This document shows positions 53,285 through 61,015 of a DNA stretch of 64,000 nt, one piece after another; the stretch's first letter is position 1, and the number at the start of each line of letters is the position of its first letter. The translations under genes and the position numbers were made by a program. The stretch comes from Candidatus Omnitrophota bacterium (GTDB taxonomy: Bacteria > CAIJMQ01). The stretch is from positions 62,001-126,000 of the forward strand of contig JAHJCU010000005.1 in the NCBI GenBank assembly GCA_018812925.1, read 5' to 3'. The notes beneath the pieces were generated by a model. It was not told the origin of the DNA, ran no database searches, and was given only the letters and a program-made list of their open reading frames with translations.

Positions 53285-54217
53285 ATGTTCCATAAGCAAA
53301 TTGTAATAATTGACAATAAGGAAATTGCCGCCGGTTATTTTGTTATGGAACTTATATCTTCCCAAATAGCCCAAAATTCATTCCCCGGACAATTCCTCCA
53401 TATAAAATGTTCTTCCGATTCCCAACCCTTACTACGCAGGCCTTTAAGTATACACAGAGTAATAGACAAAAAAACAATAGAAATCTTATACAAAGTGGTA
53501 GGCAAGGGCACTCATTATCTTTCCGAAAGAAAAAAGGGGGGGGAAATAGATTGTTTGGGTCCCTTGGGAAACGGATTTGAACTACCGAAAACCGAAAACC
53601 CCCTTAGAAATTCTATGGAATTTCAAGGACCAAAGTCCCGGAAATCTTTCAGATTTCTCGGGGGGAAACCGAAAACCGAAATTTTACTTGTTGCTGGCGG
53701 AATAGGGATAGCGCCTTTATTTTTTCTTATAGAAAGGATAACGAAAACCGATAACCTCCTTAGAAATTCTATGGAATTTCAAGGACCAAAGTCCCGGAAA
53801 TCTTTCAGATTTCTCGGGGGGAAACCGATAACTGTATTTATTGGAGCAAAGACAAAAGATGAAATTTTATGCGCTAACGAACTTAAAAGTTTGGGAGTAG
53901 AATTACACATCGCCACTGAAGACGGTAGTATGGGATACAAAGGATTAGTAAGCGACCTCTTGAAAAATAATCTGTCATCTGTCATCTGTCATCTGTCATC
54001 TGTTGTTTACGCCTGCGGACCGAAAGCAATGTTGAAAGAAATCGCTCTTATATCTAAAAAACACCAAATTCCCTGTCAGGTATCTTTCGAACAATTTATG
54101 GGATGTGGGATAGGTATATGCAATGCTTGTGTTATTAAAACCAAACATGGATATAGGCGGGTTTGTAAAGACGGTCCCGTCTTTAAGTCGGAAGAAATTG
54201 ATTGGAATAAAATATAA
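53285..54217 (+). CDS. pyrK: PyrK electron-transfer subunit of dihydroorotate dehydrogenase, with element insertions
   Basis: PyrK passes electrons from PyrD to NAD using FAD and a 2Fe-2S cluster. FAD motif R-P-L-S-I-H, the NAD site V-A-G-G-I-G-I-A-P-L and the cluster ligands in C-G-I-G-I-C-N-A-C ... C-K-D-G-P-V-F are intact. The product is 310 aa, about 60 more than usual. The excess is two copies of a block R-N-S-M-E-F-Q-G-P-K-S-R-K-S-F-R-F-L, encoded by cloverleaf elements, plus S-V-I-C-H-L-S from a 7-bp tandem. Removing them restores an ordinary PyrK. A G8 tract at 53536-53543 is a slippage-prone site. Confidence 0.93.
   Translation: MFHKQIVIIDNKEIAAGYFVMELISSQIAQNSFPGQFLHIKCSSDSQPLLRRPLSIHRVIDKKTIEILYKVVGKGTHYLSERKKGGEIDCLGPLGNGFELPKTENPLRNSMEFQGPKSRKSFRFLGGKPKTEILLVAGGIGIAPLFFLIERITKTDNLLRNSMEFQGPKSRKSFRFLGGKPITVFIGAKTKDEILCANELKSLGVELHIATEDGSMGYKGLVSDLLKNNLSSVICHLSSVVYACGPKAMLKEIALISKKHQIPCQVSFEQFMGCGIGICNACVIKTKHGYRRVCKDGPVFKSEEIDWNKI
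53589..53676. repeat. 66-bp cloverleaf element in pyrK, copy A, with direct repeats
   Basis: Element 53600-53665 is flanked by AAACCGAAAAC (53589-53599 and 53666-53676). The base CCCC/GGGG carries three hairpins: GAAATTC-TAT-GGAATTTC, GGAC-CAAA-GTCC and GAAATCT-TTC-AGATTTC. Because the target is a CCGAAAA tandem, the flanks can also be aligned with an 84-bp, in-frame period. Confidence 0.92.
53745..53832. repeat. 66-bp cloverleaf element in pyrK, copy B, with direct repeats
   Basis: Element 53756-53821 differs from copy A at one base (CTCC for CCCC). It is flanked by AAACCGATAAC at 53745-53755 and 53822-53832, a different word from that of copy A, as expected for target-site duplications of two insertion events. 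One extra A before the left copy keeps the reading frame. Confidence 0.92.
53972..54003 (+). repeat. CTGTCAT tandem repeat in pyrK
   Basis: Four complete 7-bp units CTGTCAT plus CTGT. Three extra units equal 21 bp, adding seven residues (S-V-I-C-H-L-S) in frame before V-V-Y-A-C-G-P. Confidence 0.85.
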
Positions 54218-54279
54218 CGAGATTTCGGATTGCAGAGTGCGGATTGCGGAATGAAAAAAGTCCGAAAGAAAATATCAAA

Positions 54280-55200
54280 ATGAAAAATAAACAAAATCTT
54301 TCAGTTAAACTCGGGAATATAAAACTTCAAAATCCTGTTATCTTAGCTTCGGGAACCTGTGGATTTGGTGAAGAGATATCGGAGTTTCTAGATTTAGGAA
54401 AAATCGGAGCGTTAATTACCAAGACAATCACGCTCAAACCTAAGGAAGGCAATCCTCCACCCAGAATTGCAGAAATCGAAGGCGGTATTATAAATTCAAT
54501 CGGACTGGAAAATCCTGGAGTAGAAGTATTCATAAAAGAAAAACTGCCATTTTTGAAAAAAATAAAGATTCCATTTTTTGTAAGCATATCAGGCGAAACA
54601 GACGAAGAATTTGTAGAACTTGCAAGAATTTTAGACGGGCAAAAGCAAATAAGCGCAATAGAGCTTAATCTATCTTGCCCGAATTTGAAAAGAGGTAGGA
54701 ATCTATTCGGGCAAGATCCAAAAATAACTTATAACATTATCAAAAAAGTTAAAAAAATAACATCTATACCGATTATTGCCAAACTTACTCCGCAGGTAAA
54801 AAACATAACTGAAATAGCACTTGCCTGCCAAAAAGCGGACTGCGATATCATATCTTTAATAAACACAATTCCTGCAATGGTAATAGATTTAGCAACAGGA
54901 AAACCCTTCTTAGGCGGGATTACGGGTGGACTTTCAGGCCCCGCAATAAAACCTATCGCATTAAAAATGGTTTATGATGTAGCAAAAACGGTAGATATTC
55001 CGATAATCGGATGCGGCGGAATAACAAGCGGCAAAGATGCGATTGAATTCATGCTCGCAGGCGCGTCAGCCGTATCTATCGGCACCGCAAGCTTAGTGTC
55101 TCCTGATTCTTCAATAGAAATAATAAAAGAAATAGAAGACTATCTCGTCCGGCACAAAATTGATTCTTTAAAAGAACTTGTGGGCAGCATTCACAAGTAA
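54280..55200 (+). CDS. pyrD: Dihydroorotate dehydrogenase B, catalytic subunit
   Basis: The FMN TIM-barrel of 306 aa oxidises dihydroorotate to orotate. It has N-P-V-I-L-A-S-G-T-C-G-F, the K-T-I-T-L-K-P substrate Lys, the class 1B pattern N-L-S-C-P-N, and the phosphate sites G-G-I-T-S-G and G-T-A. ATG 54280 is chosen; the longer frame from TTG 54244 reads repeat-like GGATTGCGGA sequence. It pairs with PyrK just upstream, confirming type 1B (NAD-linked). Confidence 0.96.
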   Translation: MKNKQNLSVKLGNIKLQNPVILASGTCGFGEEISEFLDLGKIGALITKTITLKPKEGNPPPRIAEIEGGIINSIGLENPGVEVFIKEKLPFLKKIKIPFFVSISGETDEEFVELARILDGQKQISAIELNLSCPNLKRGRNLFGQDPKITYNIIKKVKKITSIPIIAKLTPQVKNITEIALACQKADCDIISLINTIPAMVIDLATGKPFLGGITGGLSGPAIKPIALKMVYDVAKTVDIPIIGCGGITSGKDAIEFMLAGASAVSIGTASLVSPDSSIEIIKEIEDYLVRHKIDSLKELVGSIHK

Positions 55201-55239
55201 GCCTCCCAAAATTTTCTCCGTTTCTTTCCCCCTAACCCC

Positions 55240-55282
55240 TTGACTAACAATATTTAGTAGTGTATTATTACATTAGTACACT
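55240..55282 (+). promoter_or_regulatory. Promoter and YtrA/GntR-type operator
   Basis: TTGACT (55240-55245), 17 bp, TATTAT (55263-55268). The inverted repeat AGTGTA (55259-55264) / TACACT (55277-55282) straddles the -10 and start site, fitting autorepression by the GntR-family product. Confidence 0.68.
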
Positions 55283-55298
55283 GATGGAGAGATAAGCA

Positions 55299-55694
55299 AT
55301 GTATATCAAAATAAATTCTGAAAGCGGAGTGCCTTTATATCTGCAGATTACCAAGCAAGTGAGATACCTCGTGGCATGCGGCGCTTTAAAATCAGGCGAT
55401 AAATTGCCTACGGTTAGAGAGTTAGCTATTCAACTGCGAATAAATCCTAATACGGTTGCAAAAGCATACCGCGAGTTGCAGCACGAAAAAATAATCGACA
55501 GCAAATGGGGAGAAGGTAATTTTATCTCGGAAGAAGTAAAAAAGGTAACCGAATCTCAGAAGGGAAAAATCATCTCCGAAATTCTGGATAACGCAATCCG
55601 GCAAGCAGTGGATATCGGTCTTTCAAAAGAAGAACTAACCAAACTTTTTTCTCAACAACTTAAAATAACAAAACCGAAAGGAGCGGAAAAATGA
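55299..55694 (+). CDS. GntR family regulator, YtrA subfamily
   Basis: The 131-aa protein consists of a winged-helix domain (P-L-Y-L-Q-I-T-K-Q-V-R, L-P-T-V-R-E-L-A-I-Q-L-R-I-N-P-N-T-V-A-K-A-Y-R-E-L) and a short helical dimerisation tail, the YtrA arrangement. Such regulators control adjacent ABC transporter genes. It overlaps the permease gene by 4 bp (ATGA), and a promoter-operator lies directly upstream. Confidence 0.94.
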   Translation: MYIKINSESGVPLYLQITKQVRYLVACGALKSGDKLPTVRELAIQLRINPNTVAKAYRELQHEKIIDSKWGEGNFISEEVKKVTESQKGKIISEILDNAIRQAVDIGLSKEELTKLFSQQLKITKPKGAEK

Positions 55695-57871
55695 AAGCTC
55701 TAATCTGGAAAGAATGGCGGGAACAGCGGATTTTTCTACTTATGGCTGTAGGACTTCTTTTGTGTATTGCTATTATAAATATTGTATATCTTAATATTCC
55801 TTCTCAAGTTGCTACACAATCTTTACATGAAGAACTTTTGCGTAGATTAGACAATATTAATTATTCTAATCTTTTTTTAGGCTGGGTAATTCTGCCAGCG
55901 CTTTTTGCTTTTATTTTAGGAGCAGTCTCCTTTGTAAAAGAATTTTCAAACAACACGCAGGATTTTCTAATTCAAAAACCGATTACTACGGCAAAAATAT
56001 TCTGGGTAAAATTCTTCTTTGGTATTTTTCTTCTTTTATTTATTATTCAACTATGCCATATAGTTCTATGTGTCCCTTATTCTTCTTTCAAGATGCAAAT
56101 GTCACTTCCTGATTTTCAATATCCTACTCCCCTCATTATGTTTTATTTACTATCTCTTTTAATATACTCTTCTACATTCTTTTCTTCTCTGTTATTAAAA
56201 AAAGAATTACCTGCAATACTTTTATCGCCACTTATAATAGTGTTTGGGCTATTATGTTTATTACCCCTTTATCTAATTTCATTTATTATTCTACCTTCGG
56301 AACAATTGCAATTTCTATTCTCAGGAATAGGGGACGACATTACGTTTTATTATTTCCCGACTGCCATTTTGTTAACAAGTTTTGCGCTATTTGGCTCTCT
56401 GCTATGGCAGAAGGCAATTTCGAAAGGAATTAAAGCAACTAAGATATTTTTTACCGTTACAGGAATAATTTTCGGAATTTATTTTGTGACGTATACGATT
56501 TTAAATATTTCTGCGGGATTGGAATTATCCAAAACACTTAAGCAAGTAAAAGCACAGGGGATAAAAATGACACTGGAAGACATAATCCCGCCGCCTGTTC
56601 CTGATGAAGAAAACGCCGCTTTGGTTTATCAAAAAGCTTTTGATTTAGTGGAAGAATTAAATAAGGAATATAAGGATAAATGGGAATACTTGCCTTGGGT
56701 TTATAATACTAGATATTCTTTTGATAGGGAAGGAATCTATTATTATAACAATGATGGTAAATTGGAAGAGTTAACTCCAGAACAAAAGAAAGCTTTTAGT
56801 CAATTGTTATTTGAAGATACCGATTCTATTAACATTTTTTCTTTAATAGAAAAATCTGTTGATTTTCCTGCCTGCCGTTTTGATATAAAGTATGAAGACG
56901 GCCCGGCAATGTTATTACCTCATATCCAGAAGATGCGGCAATTGTCAAGATTTGTAGCGTTTCGCACATATCTATTAACCGATGAAAAGAAATACCAAGA
57001 AGCTTTCAATTCGGCTTTTGTCGGGCTTAAATTAGGAGAATCCCTAAAAGATGAACCTTTTCTTACACATCAACTTGTTAGAATAGCTTTGAATGGAATT
57101 GCTGCAGCATCCTTTCAGCCAATTATCAGCATCTCCCCCGAAGAGATTTCGATTAAAGATTATCAGAATTTAATTGCGGAAATAGACAAAAAAGAAAATA
57201 AATTAACAAAAGGATTGGAAGCAGAATTGGCATTTATAAATACCTTTATATTTAAAAAACTACTAACAGGTAATCTAGAAGAATTATATGAGGGGGGTAT
57301 TTTTGGAGAACCGGGGTCAACAACATCAAAGTTGTTCTTAATATTCTATAGTTATCTTGGAAGGCCCCTGCTAAAGCAGGATTGTGCTTTCTATGTACAT
57401 TATTTAATTGAATCAATGAGTTTATCTCGTCTACCTTATTACCAAACGAAAGATAGACTTTTAGAATGGGATAAGAAATTTTGGAGAGATAGATGGCAAT
57501 ATAAATATTCAATCAGCGCAATGGTTATGCCTGCATTGAATCGCTGTCAACTTAACCAAGCTCGGGATAATGCCCAGCTTGACGGGTTAAAAATTGCTCT
57601 AGCTTTAAAAATTTATAAGAAAAAGAATGGTTCTTATCCTAATAACCTTACGGCTATTGTTCCAGATATTATTTCAGAATTACCACTTGACCCATTTACT
57701 GGTGAAAACTTTATCTACAGAAAAGAAGGGGAAGGTTTTATTGTATATAGTGTTGGAGAAAATGAGACGGATAATAACGGCGTATACGAGCCAAAATATC
57801 GGCTACAACGTCGGCTACCGTTCTTAAAGGGAGAAGAATATGATGATATTGTCTGGAAGTGCAAAGAATGA
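55691..57871 (+). CDS. ABC-2 type permease fused to a long extracytoplasmic domain
   Basis: The first ~280 residues form six membrane helices with ABC-2 features (A-L-I-W-K-E-W-R-E-Q-R, E-F-S-N-N-T-Q-D-F-L-I-Q-K-P-I). The remaining ~440 residues, after a linker E-D-I-I-P-P-P-V-P-D-E-E-N-A-A, are soluble and helical. They end in a segment like the C-terminal region of type II secretion G-like proteins (A-L-K-I-Y-K-K-K-N-G-S-Y-P, P-L-D-P-F-T-G-E-N-F, V-Y-S-V-G-E-N). The fusion probably places a large sensor or substrate domain outside the inner membrane. I do not know this architecture. Confidence 0.75.
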   Translation: MKALIWKEWREQRIFLLMAVGLLLCIAIINIVYLNIPSQVATQSLHEELLRRLDNINYSNLFLGWVILPALFAFILGAVSFVKEFSNNTQDFLIQKPITTAKIFWVKFFFGIFLLLFIIQLCHIVLCVPYSSFKMQMSLPDFQYPTPLIMFYLLSLLIYSSTFFSSLLLKKELPAILLSPLIIVFGLLCLLPLYLISFIILPSEQLQFLFSGIGDDITFYYFPTAILLTSFALFGSLLWQKAISKGIKATKIFFTVTGIIFGIYFVTYTILNISAGLELSKTLKQVKAQGIKMTLEDIIPPPVPDEENAALVYQKAFDLVEELNKEYKDKWEYLPWVYNTRYSFDREGIYYYNNDGKLEELTPEQKKAFSQLLFEDTDSINIFSLIEKSVDFPACRFDIKYEDGPAMLLPHIQKMRQLSRFVAFRTYLLTDEKKYQEAFNSAFVGLKLGESLKDEPFLTHQLVRIALNGIAAASFQPIISISPEEISIKDYQNLIAEIDKKENKLTKGLEAELAFINTFIFKKLLTGNLEELYEGGIFGEPGSTTSKLFLIFYSYLGRPLLKQDCAFYVHYLIESMSLSRLPYYQTKDRLLEWDKKFWRDRWQYKYSISAMVMPALNRCQLNQARDNAQLDGLKIALALKIYKKKNGSYPNNLTAIVPDIISELPLDPFTGENFIYRKEGEGFIVYSVGENETDNNGVYEPKYRLQRRLPFLKGEEYDDIVWKCKE

Positions 57872-57888
57872 TTGCCAGGAGGTGAAAA

Positions 57889-58782
57889 ATGACAGAATTT
57901 GCGATTGAGACAAAAAATCTAACGAAAAAATATACTCTCCACAAAGAAGCAGTTAAGAATATTTCTTTAAAAGTCCCCAAGGGTTCCGTGTATGTATTTT
58001 TAGGAAGGAACGGCGCCGGGAAAACTACTACTATCAGAATGCTTTTGGGATTACTGCAAAAAACATCTGGCGAAATTGAAGTGTTAGGATATGACCCCGA
58101 TAAGGAACCAGTTGCTATTAAGAGAAAAGTTGGCTACGTTGCGGATAACCAAAAGATGTATGATTGGATGAGTATCGGGGAAATTATTAACTTCACTCGT
58201 TCTTTTTATCCTGATTGGGATGACGAACTTGAGAGAAACCTTCTTGAGCAATTTGAATTATATCCAAAGATGAAATTAAAAGACCTTTCAAGAGGGATGT
58301 ACAGCAAAGTTGCGCTTCTGCTTGCTCTTTCACATCAACCGGAACTTTTAATTCTTGATGACCCAACATCAGGTTTAGACCCGGTTGTAAGAAGACAATT
58401 CCTGCAGGGAATAATTGAAGTAATACATCAGCAGGAACGCACCGTATTTTTCTCCACGCATATCGTTACCGAAGTAGAACAAGTTGCCGATTGGGTGGGA
58501 ATTATTAACGATGGGGAACTTATTCTTTCTCAACCTATGGAAGAATTGAAGAATTCGGTTAAGAAGATTCGACTTATATTTGAAGATAAAGTACCGAAAT
58601 CTGTCGTATTTCCCAACATCTTAAAGAAAGAAACAAGCGGGCACGAAATGATTTTTACAGTCAAGGATTTTGGTCCTGAAACGCTAAAGTCATTTACGAA
58701 ATTTAATCCCAAAAACACTGAAGTTCTTGATTTAAACTTAGAAGAAATTTTTATTGCATTGGTCGGGAAGAACAAAAATTAA
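57889..58782 (+). CDS. ABC transporter ATPase (YtrB/CcmA-like)
   Basis: The 297-aa ATPase has Walker A G-R-N-G-A-G-K-T-T-T, signature L-S-R-G-M-Y-S-K-V-A, Walker B L-L-I-L-D-D-P-T-S-G-L-D-P (D-D in place of D-E) and switch F-S-T-H. A C-terminal domain of about 80 residues follows. Walker B with Asp in place of the catalytic Glu occurs in this YtrB-like group, where hydrolysis may be slow. AGGAGGTG precedes the ATG. It completes the GntR-permease-ATPase operon, which resembles envelope-stress ABC systems. Confidence 0.92.
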   Translation: MTEFAIETKNLTKKYTLHKEAVKNISLKVPKGSVYVFLGRNGAGKTTTIRMLLGLLQKTSGEIEVLGYDPDKEPVAIKRKVGYVADNQKMYDWMSIGEIINFTRSFYPDWDDELERNLLEQFELYPKMKLKDLSRGMYSKVALLLALSHQPELLILDDPTSGLDPVVRRQFLQGIIEVIHQQERTVFFSTHIVTEVEQVADWVGIINDGELILSQPMEELKNSVKKIRLIFEDKVPKSVVFPNILKKETSGHEMIFTVKDFGPETLKSFTKFNPKNTEVLDLNLEEIFIALVGKNKN

Positions 58783-58803
58783 TTTCCTGTCTTTTTCTAT
58801 CTA

Positions 58804-59331
58804 TTATCTGCTTTCTGTCTTCCCCGCCTGCCAGTCTTTGGCGGGCAGGTGTTCTCTGTCGACAAGGCTTACAATAGAAATGCAGGCAATACCTTCGCCG
58901 TTACCTAAAGCGCCTAAGCCTTCGGGCGAAGTGGCTTTTATGTTGATTTTGTTTCCGGGAATTTTAATGATTGAGTTGAGGCTTTCTTTTATTTGTTCTC
59001 TGTAAGGGGAGACTTTGGGCTCTTGAACTATAATTGTCACATCTAAATTATTCACCGCAAGATTTTTCTTTTTCATTATTTCCAATACTTTCTCCAACAG
59101 TTTTAAAGAAAAGATATCTTTATATTCGGGGTCAGTGTCGGGAAAGTGTTCTCCTATATCTTTCTCGCCCATAGCGCCTAAAATGGCATCGCAGATGCAG
59201 TGAGTAACCACATCGGCGTCGGAATGCCCCAACAATCCTTTTGAATTCGGTATTTGAATACCGCCGAGGATAAGTTTGCGTCCTTTTTGCAACTTATGAA
59301 TATCGTAACCTAGCCCTATTAACATAGTCAT
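58804..59331 (-). CDS. ispF: 2-C-methyl-D-erythritol 2,4-cyclodiphosphate synthase
   Basis: IspF of the MEP isoprenoid pathway: metal ligands in G-Y-D-I-H and the H-S-D-A-D-V-V-T-H block, D-I-G-E-H-F-P-D-T-D-P, and the final E-G-L-G-A-L-G-N-G-E-G-I-A. Start taken at 59331 (M-T-M-L-I-G-L-G-Y-D); 59325 is equally possible. The last ~17 residues (H-L-P-A-K-D-W-Q-A-G-K-T-E-S-R) are beyond the family end and are coded by the GC-rich palindrome and its flank. Confidence 0.95.
   Translation of the reverse strand: MTMLIGLGYDIHKLQKGRKLILGGIQIPNSKGLLGHSDADVVTHCICDAILGAMGEKDIGEHFPDTDPEYKDIFSLKLLEKVLEIMKKKNLAVNNLDVTIIVQEPKVSPYREQIKESLNSIIKIPGNKINIKATSPEGLGALGNGEGIACISIVSLVDREHLPAKDWQAGKTESR
58822..58849. 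repeat. GC-rich palindrome at the 3' end of ispF
   Basis: CCCCGCCTGCC ... GGCGGGCAGG, flanked by GACAG-type words on both sides. On the minus strand it supplies the last codons of ispF. Confidence 0.8.
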
Positions 59332-59349
59332 AATAAAATTAAATATCAA

Positions 59350-59517
59350 AAATCAAATATTAAATATACATATAGAAATTTAAAAAGATAAAGCAAGCCA
59401 AATAAAATTTTATTAGTTGTCTTTTTTAATATTAAGCATCCCGTATCAAGAATCTTGTTTTTTATTTTGAATTTTAATATGTCATTTTGCATTTTACATT
59501 TTGATTTTTGCATTTGT
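59350..59517. other. AT-rich gap with inverted repeat, ispF-ispD
   Basis: CAAAAATCAAA (59347) pairs perfectly with TTTGATTTTTG (59499). Words such as CATTTTGCATTTTACATTTT recur within it. No ORF. Confidence 0.5.
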
Positions 59518-60324
59518 TCACCAGTTCCCTATTTCAAAGATAGCTTCGGCAAGAATTAAATCTTCCGGAGTTGTTATTTTTACATTGAAGGAGCTTCCTT
59601 CCACTATTTTTACAGGATGAGGCAGTCTTTCAACAACGCCCGCATCGTCCGTGGCTTGGAACCCCTCTTCTGCTGCCTTTTTATATGCTTTCATTATCAA
59701 AGAATATCGAAAAATCTGAGGTGTTTGCACAAGCCATAACCCTTTTCGGTCCTGTGTAGATTTAACCTCGTTTTTTTCGTTTACATTTTTCAATGTATCT
59801 CTAACGGGTATAGCGCATATAACCGCACCGAATTTTCCTATATGTTTGATTATATTATTAAAGACAGAAGCCGTTATAAAGGGCCTAACTCCGTCATGGA
59901 TTGCAACTATTTGTGTTTTTTTATCCAAACTTTGCAGTCCGTTTACAACCGATTCGCTGCGTGTTTCGCCTCCGGCTATTATTTTCTCTACTTTTTTTAT
60001 ATTGAACTTATCAATTATTTTCTCCTTGCACCAGTCAATTCTGTCTTCACTAACTACTAAAGTTATGGAATCAACTGCTGGAATTTTGGATAAATTGATT
60101 AATGTGTGAGCCAAAATTGGCTTGCCTTCTAGGGGCAAATATTGCTTGGGCAGGGAATGGTTCATTCTTGTGCCTTTTCCGGCTGCCGCGATAATCACCG
60201 AGATTTTGTCTTTATCCCGTAAGAATTTCTCGTTTGATGACGGCGGGGAACTCATAACTTCCGAATCTTTTAACTTTTTCACCCCTCTGTTATTGGAGGG
60301 AAAATTCCAACGGGATTTATCCAT
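59518..60324 (-). CDS. ispD: 2-C-methyl-D-erythritol 4-phosphate cytidylyltransferase
   Basis: IspD makes CDP-ME in the MEP pathway. The nucleotide-binding motif I-I-A-A-A-G-K-G-T-R-M, P-K-Q-Y-L-P-L, H-D-G-V-R-P-F and T-D-D-A-G-V-V-E are present. The N-terminus is about 40 residues longer than usual. ATG 60324 overlaps the upstream atpD stop (ATGGATAA), which supports it, but 60255 is an internal alternative. ispF lies downstream on the same strand. Confidence 0.94.
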   Translation of the reverse strand: MDKSRWNFPSNNRGVKKLKDSEVMSSPPSSNEKFLRDKDKISVIIAAAGKGTRMNHSLPKQYLPLEGKPILAHTLINLSKIPAVDSITLVVSEDRIDWCKEKIIDKFNIKKVEKIIAGGETRSESVVNGLQSLDKKTQIVAIHDGVRPFITASVFNNIIKHIGKFGAVICAIPVRDTLKNVNEKNEVKSTQDRKGLWLVQTPQIFRYSLIMKAYKKAAEEGFQATDDAGVVERLPHPVKIVEGSSFNVKITTPEDLILAEAIFEIGNW

Positions 60325-60949
60325 TTTCCATTCTTTCCTTTACTTTCATAAGACGAATAAAATTTTCTCTTTCTATTTCGGATAACCTGAAAGAAATATA
60401 AGAAATAGTTTCTTTTATATCGGGTATCATTTTATATTCCAAAGCGTTAACTTTCCTTCGCGTTTTTTTTATTTCTTCACCGATTAATAGAATCGCCTTT
60501 TCTACTGAAGCCAATTCCAGCATTTTAGGAGTTATGTCCTCTAAGATTCTCAAACACGAATCAAGTTCTCCCGTAGTGTTGCTTACACCGTATTGCATTA
60601 AATTCAATTTAGAGTGAGCCCCTTTTTTGATACGCAAAAAAGGCAGTCGCAGATTAAATATCGCTTGTTCTTCTTTTTCAATTTCTAAAATATCGGTGCG
60701 ATTAATTAGAGCTTCACCTATATCGTTTAATTGGACTTGTCCTCTTGCCAATATATAGAAAGAGAGTAGCTTAAGCCAATTTTCTTCAACTTCATCTCTT
60801 AATGTATCTCCATTTTTTGCAAAACTCAAGAATTTGCCGACAAGTTCATCTAATTTATCTCTAAGAAGTTTGCAACCGCGTCGAGCCAAATCCAATCTTT
60901 TGCGCAGCAGCAAAAGCTCCATTCTTGTGGCGGAAACATTAAGTTTCAT
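60317..60949 (-). CDS. atpD: V-type ATP synthase subunit D
   Basis: The start at 60949 gives the typical N-terminus M-K-L-N-V-S-A-T-R-M-E-L-L-L-L-R-K-R-L. Two long helices, K-R-L-D-L-A-R-R-G-C-K-L-L-R-D-K near the start and R-R-K-V-N-A-L-E-Y near the end, form the central-stalk coiled coil of V/A-type ATPases. No other V-ATPase subunit is encoded in the window, so the rest is elsewhere. The frame extends upstream to 61006, but that part reads repeat words. Its end overlaps the ispD start by 8 bp. Confidence 0.88.
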   Translation of the reverse strand: MKLNVSATRMELLLLRKRLDLARRGCKLLRDKLDELVGKFLSFAKNGDTLRDEVEENWLKLLSFYILARGQVQLNDIGEALINRTDILEIEKEEQAIFNLRLPFLRIKKGAHSKLNLMQYGVSNTTGELDSCLRILEDITPKMLELASVEKAILLIGEEIKKTRRKVNALEYKMIPDIKETISYISFRLSEIERENFIRLMKVKERMENG

Positions 60950-61015
60950 ATTTTTATTTGAGATTCCAGATTTAAAATTAAAAATTCGAGAATCTTTAAT
61001 CTTCAATATAGTATT

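Noticed and set aside
53600-53821. Repeated 66-bp units as a CRISPR array
   Set aside because: Only two units, 156 bp apart, with conserved PyrK coding sequence between them; no short regular spacers or cas genes.
56570-56620. A gene boundary splitting the 726-aa permease fusion
   Set aside because: No stop, start or ribosome-binding site at the junction; the frame is continuous.
59798-59815. TCTCTAACGGG in ispD as a third CCCCGTTAGAG element
   Set aside because: It encodes the native I-P-V-R-D-T motif of IspD and has no pairing arm nearby.
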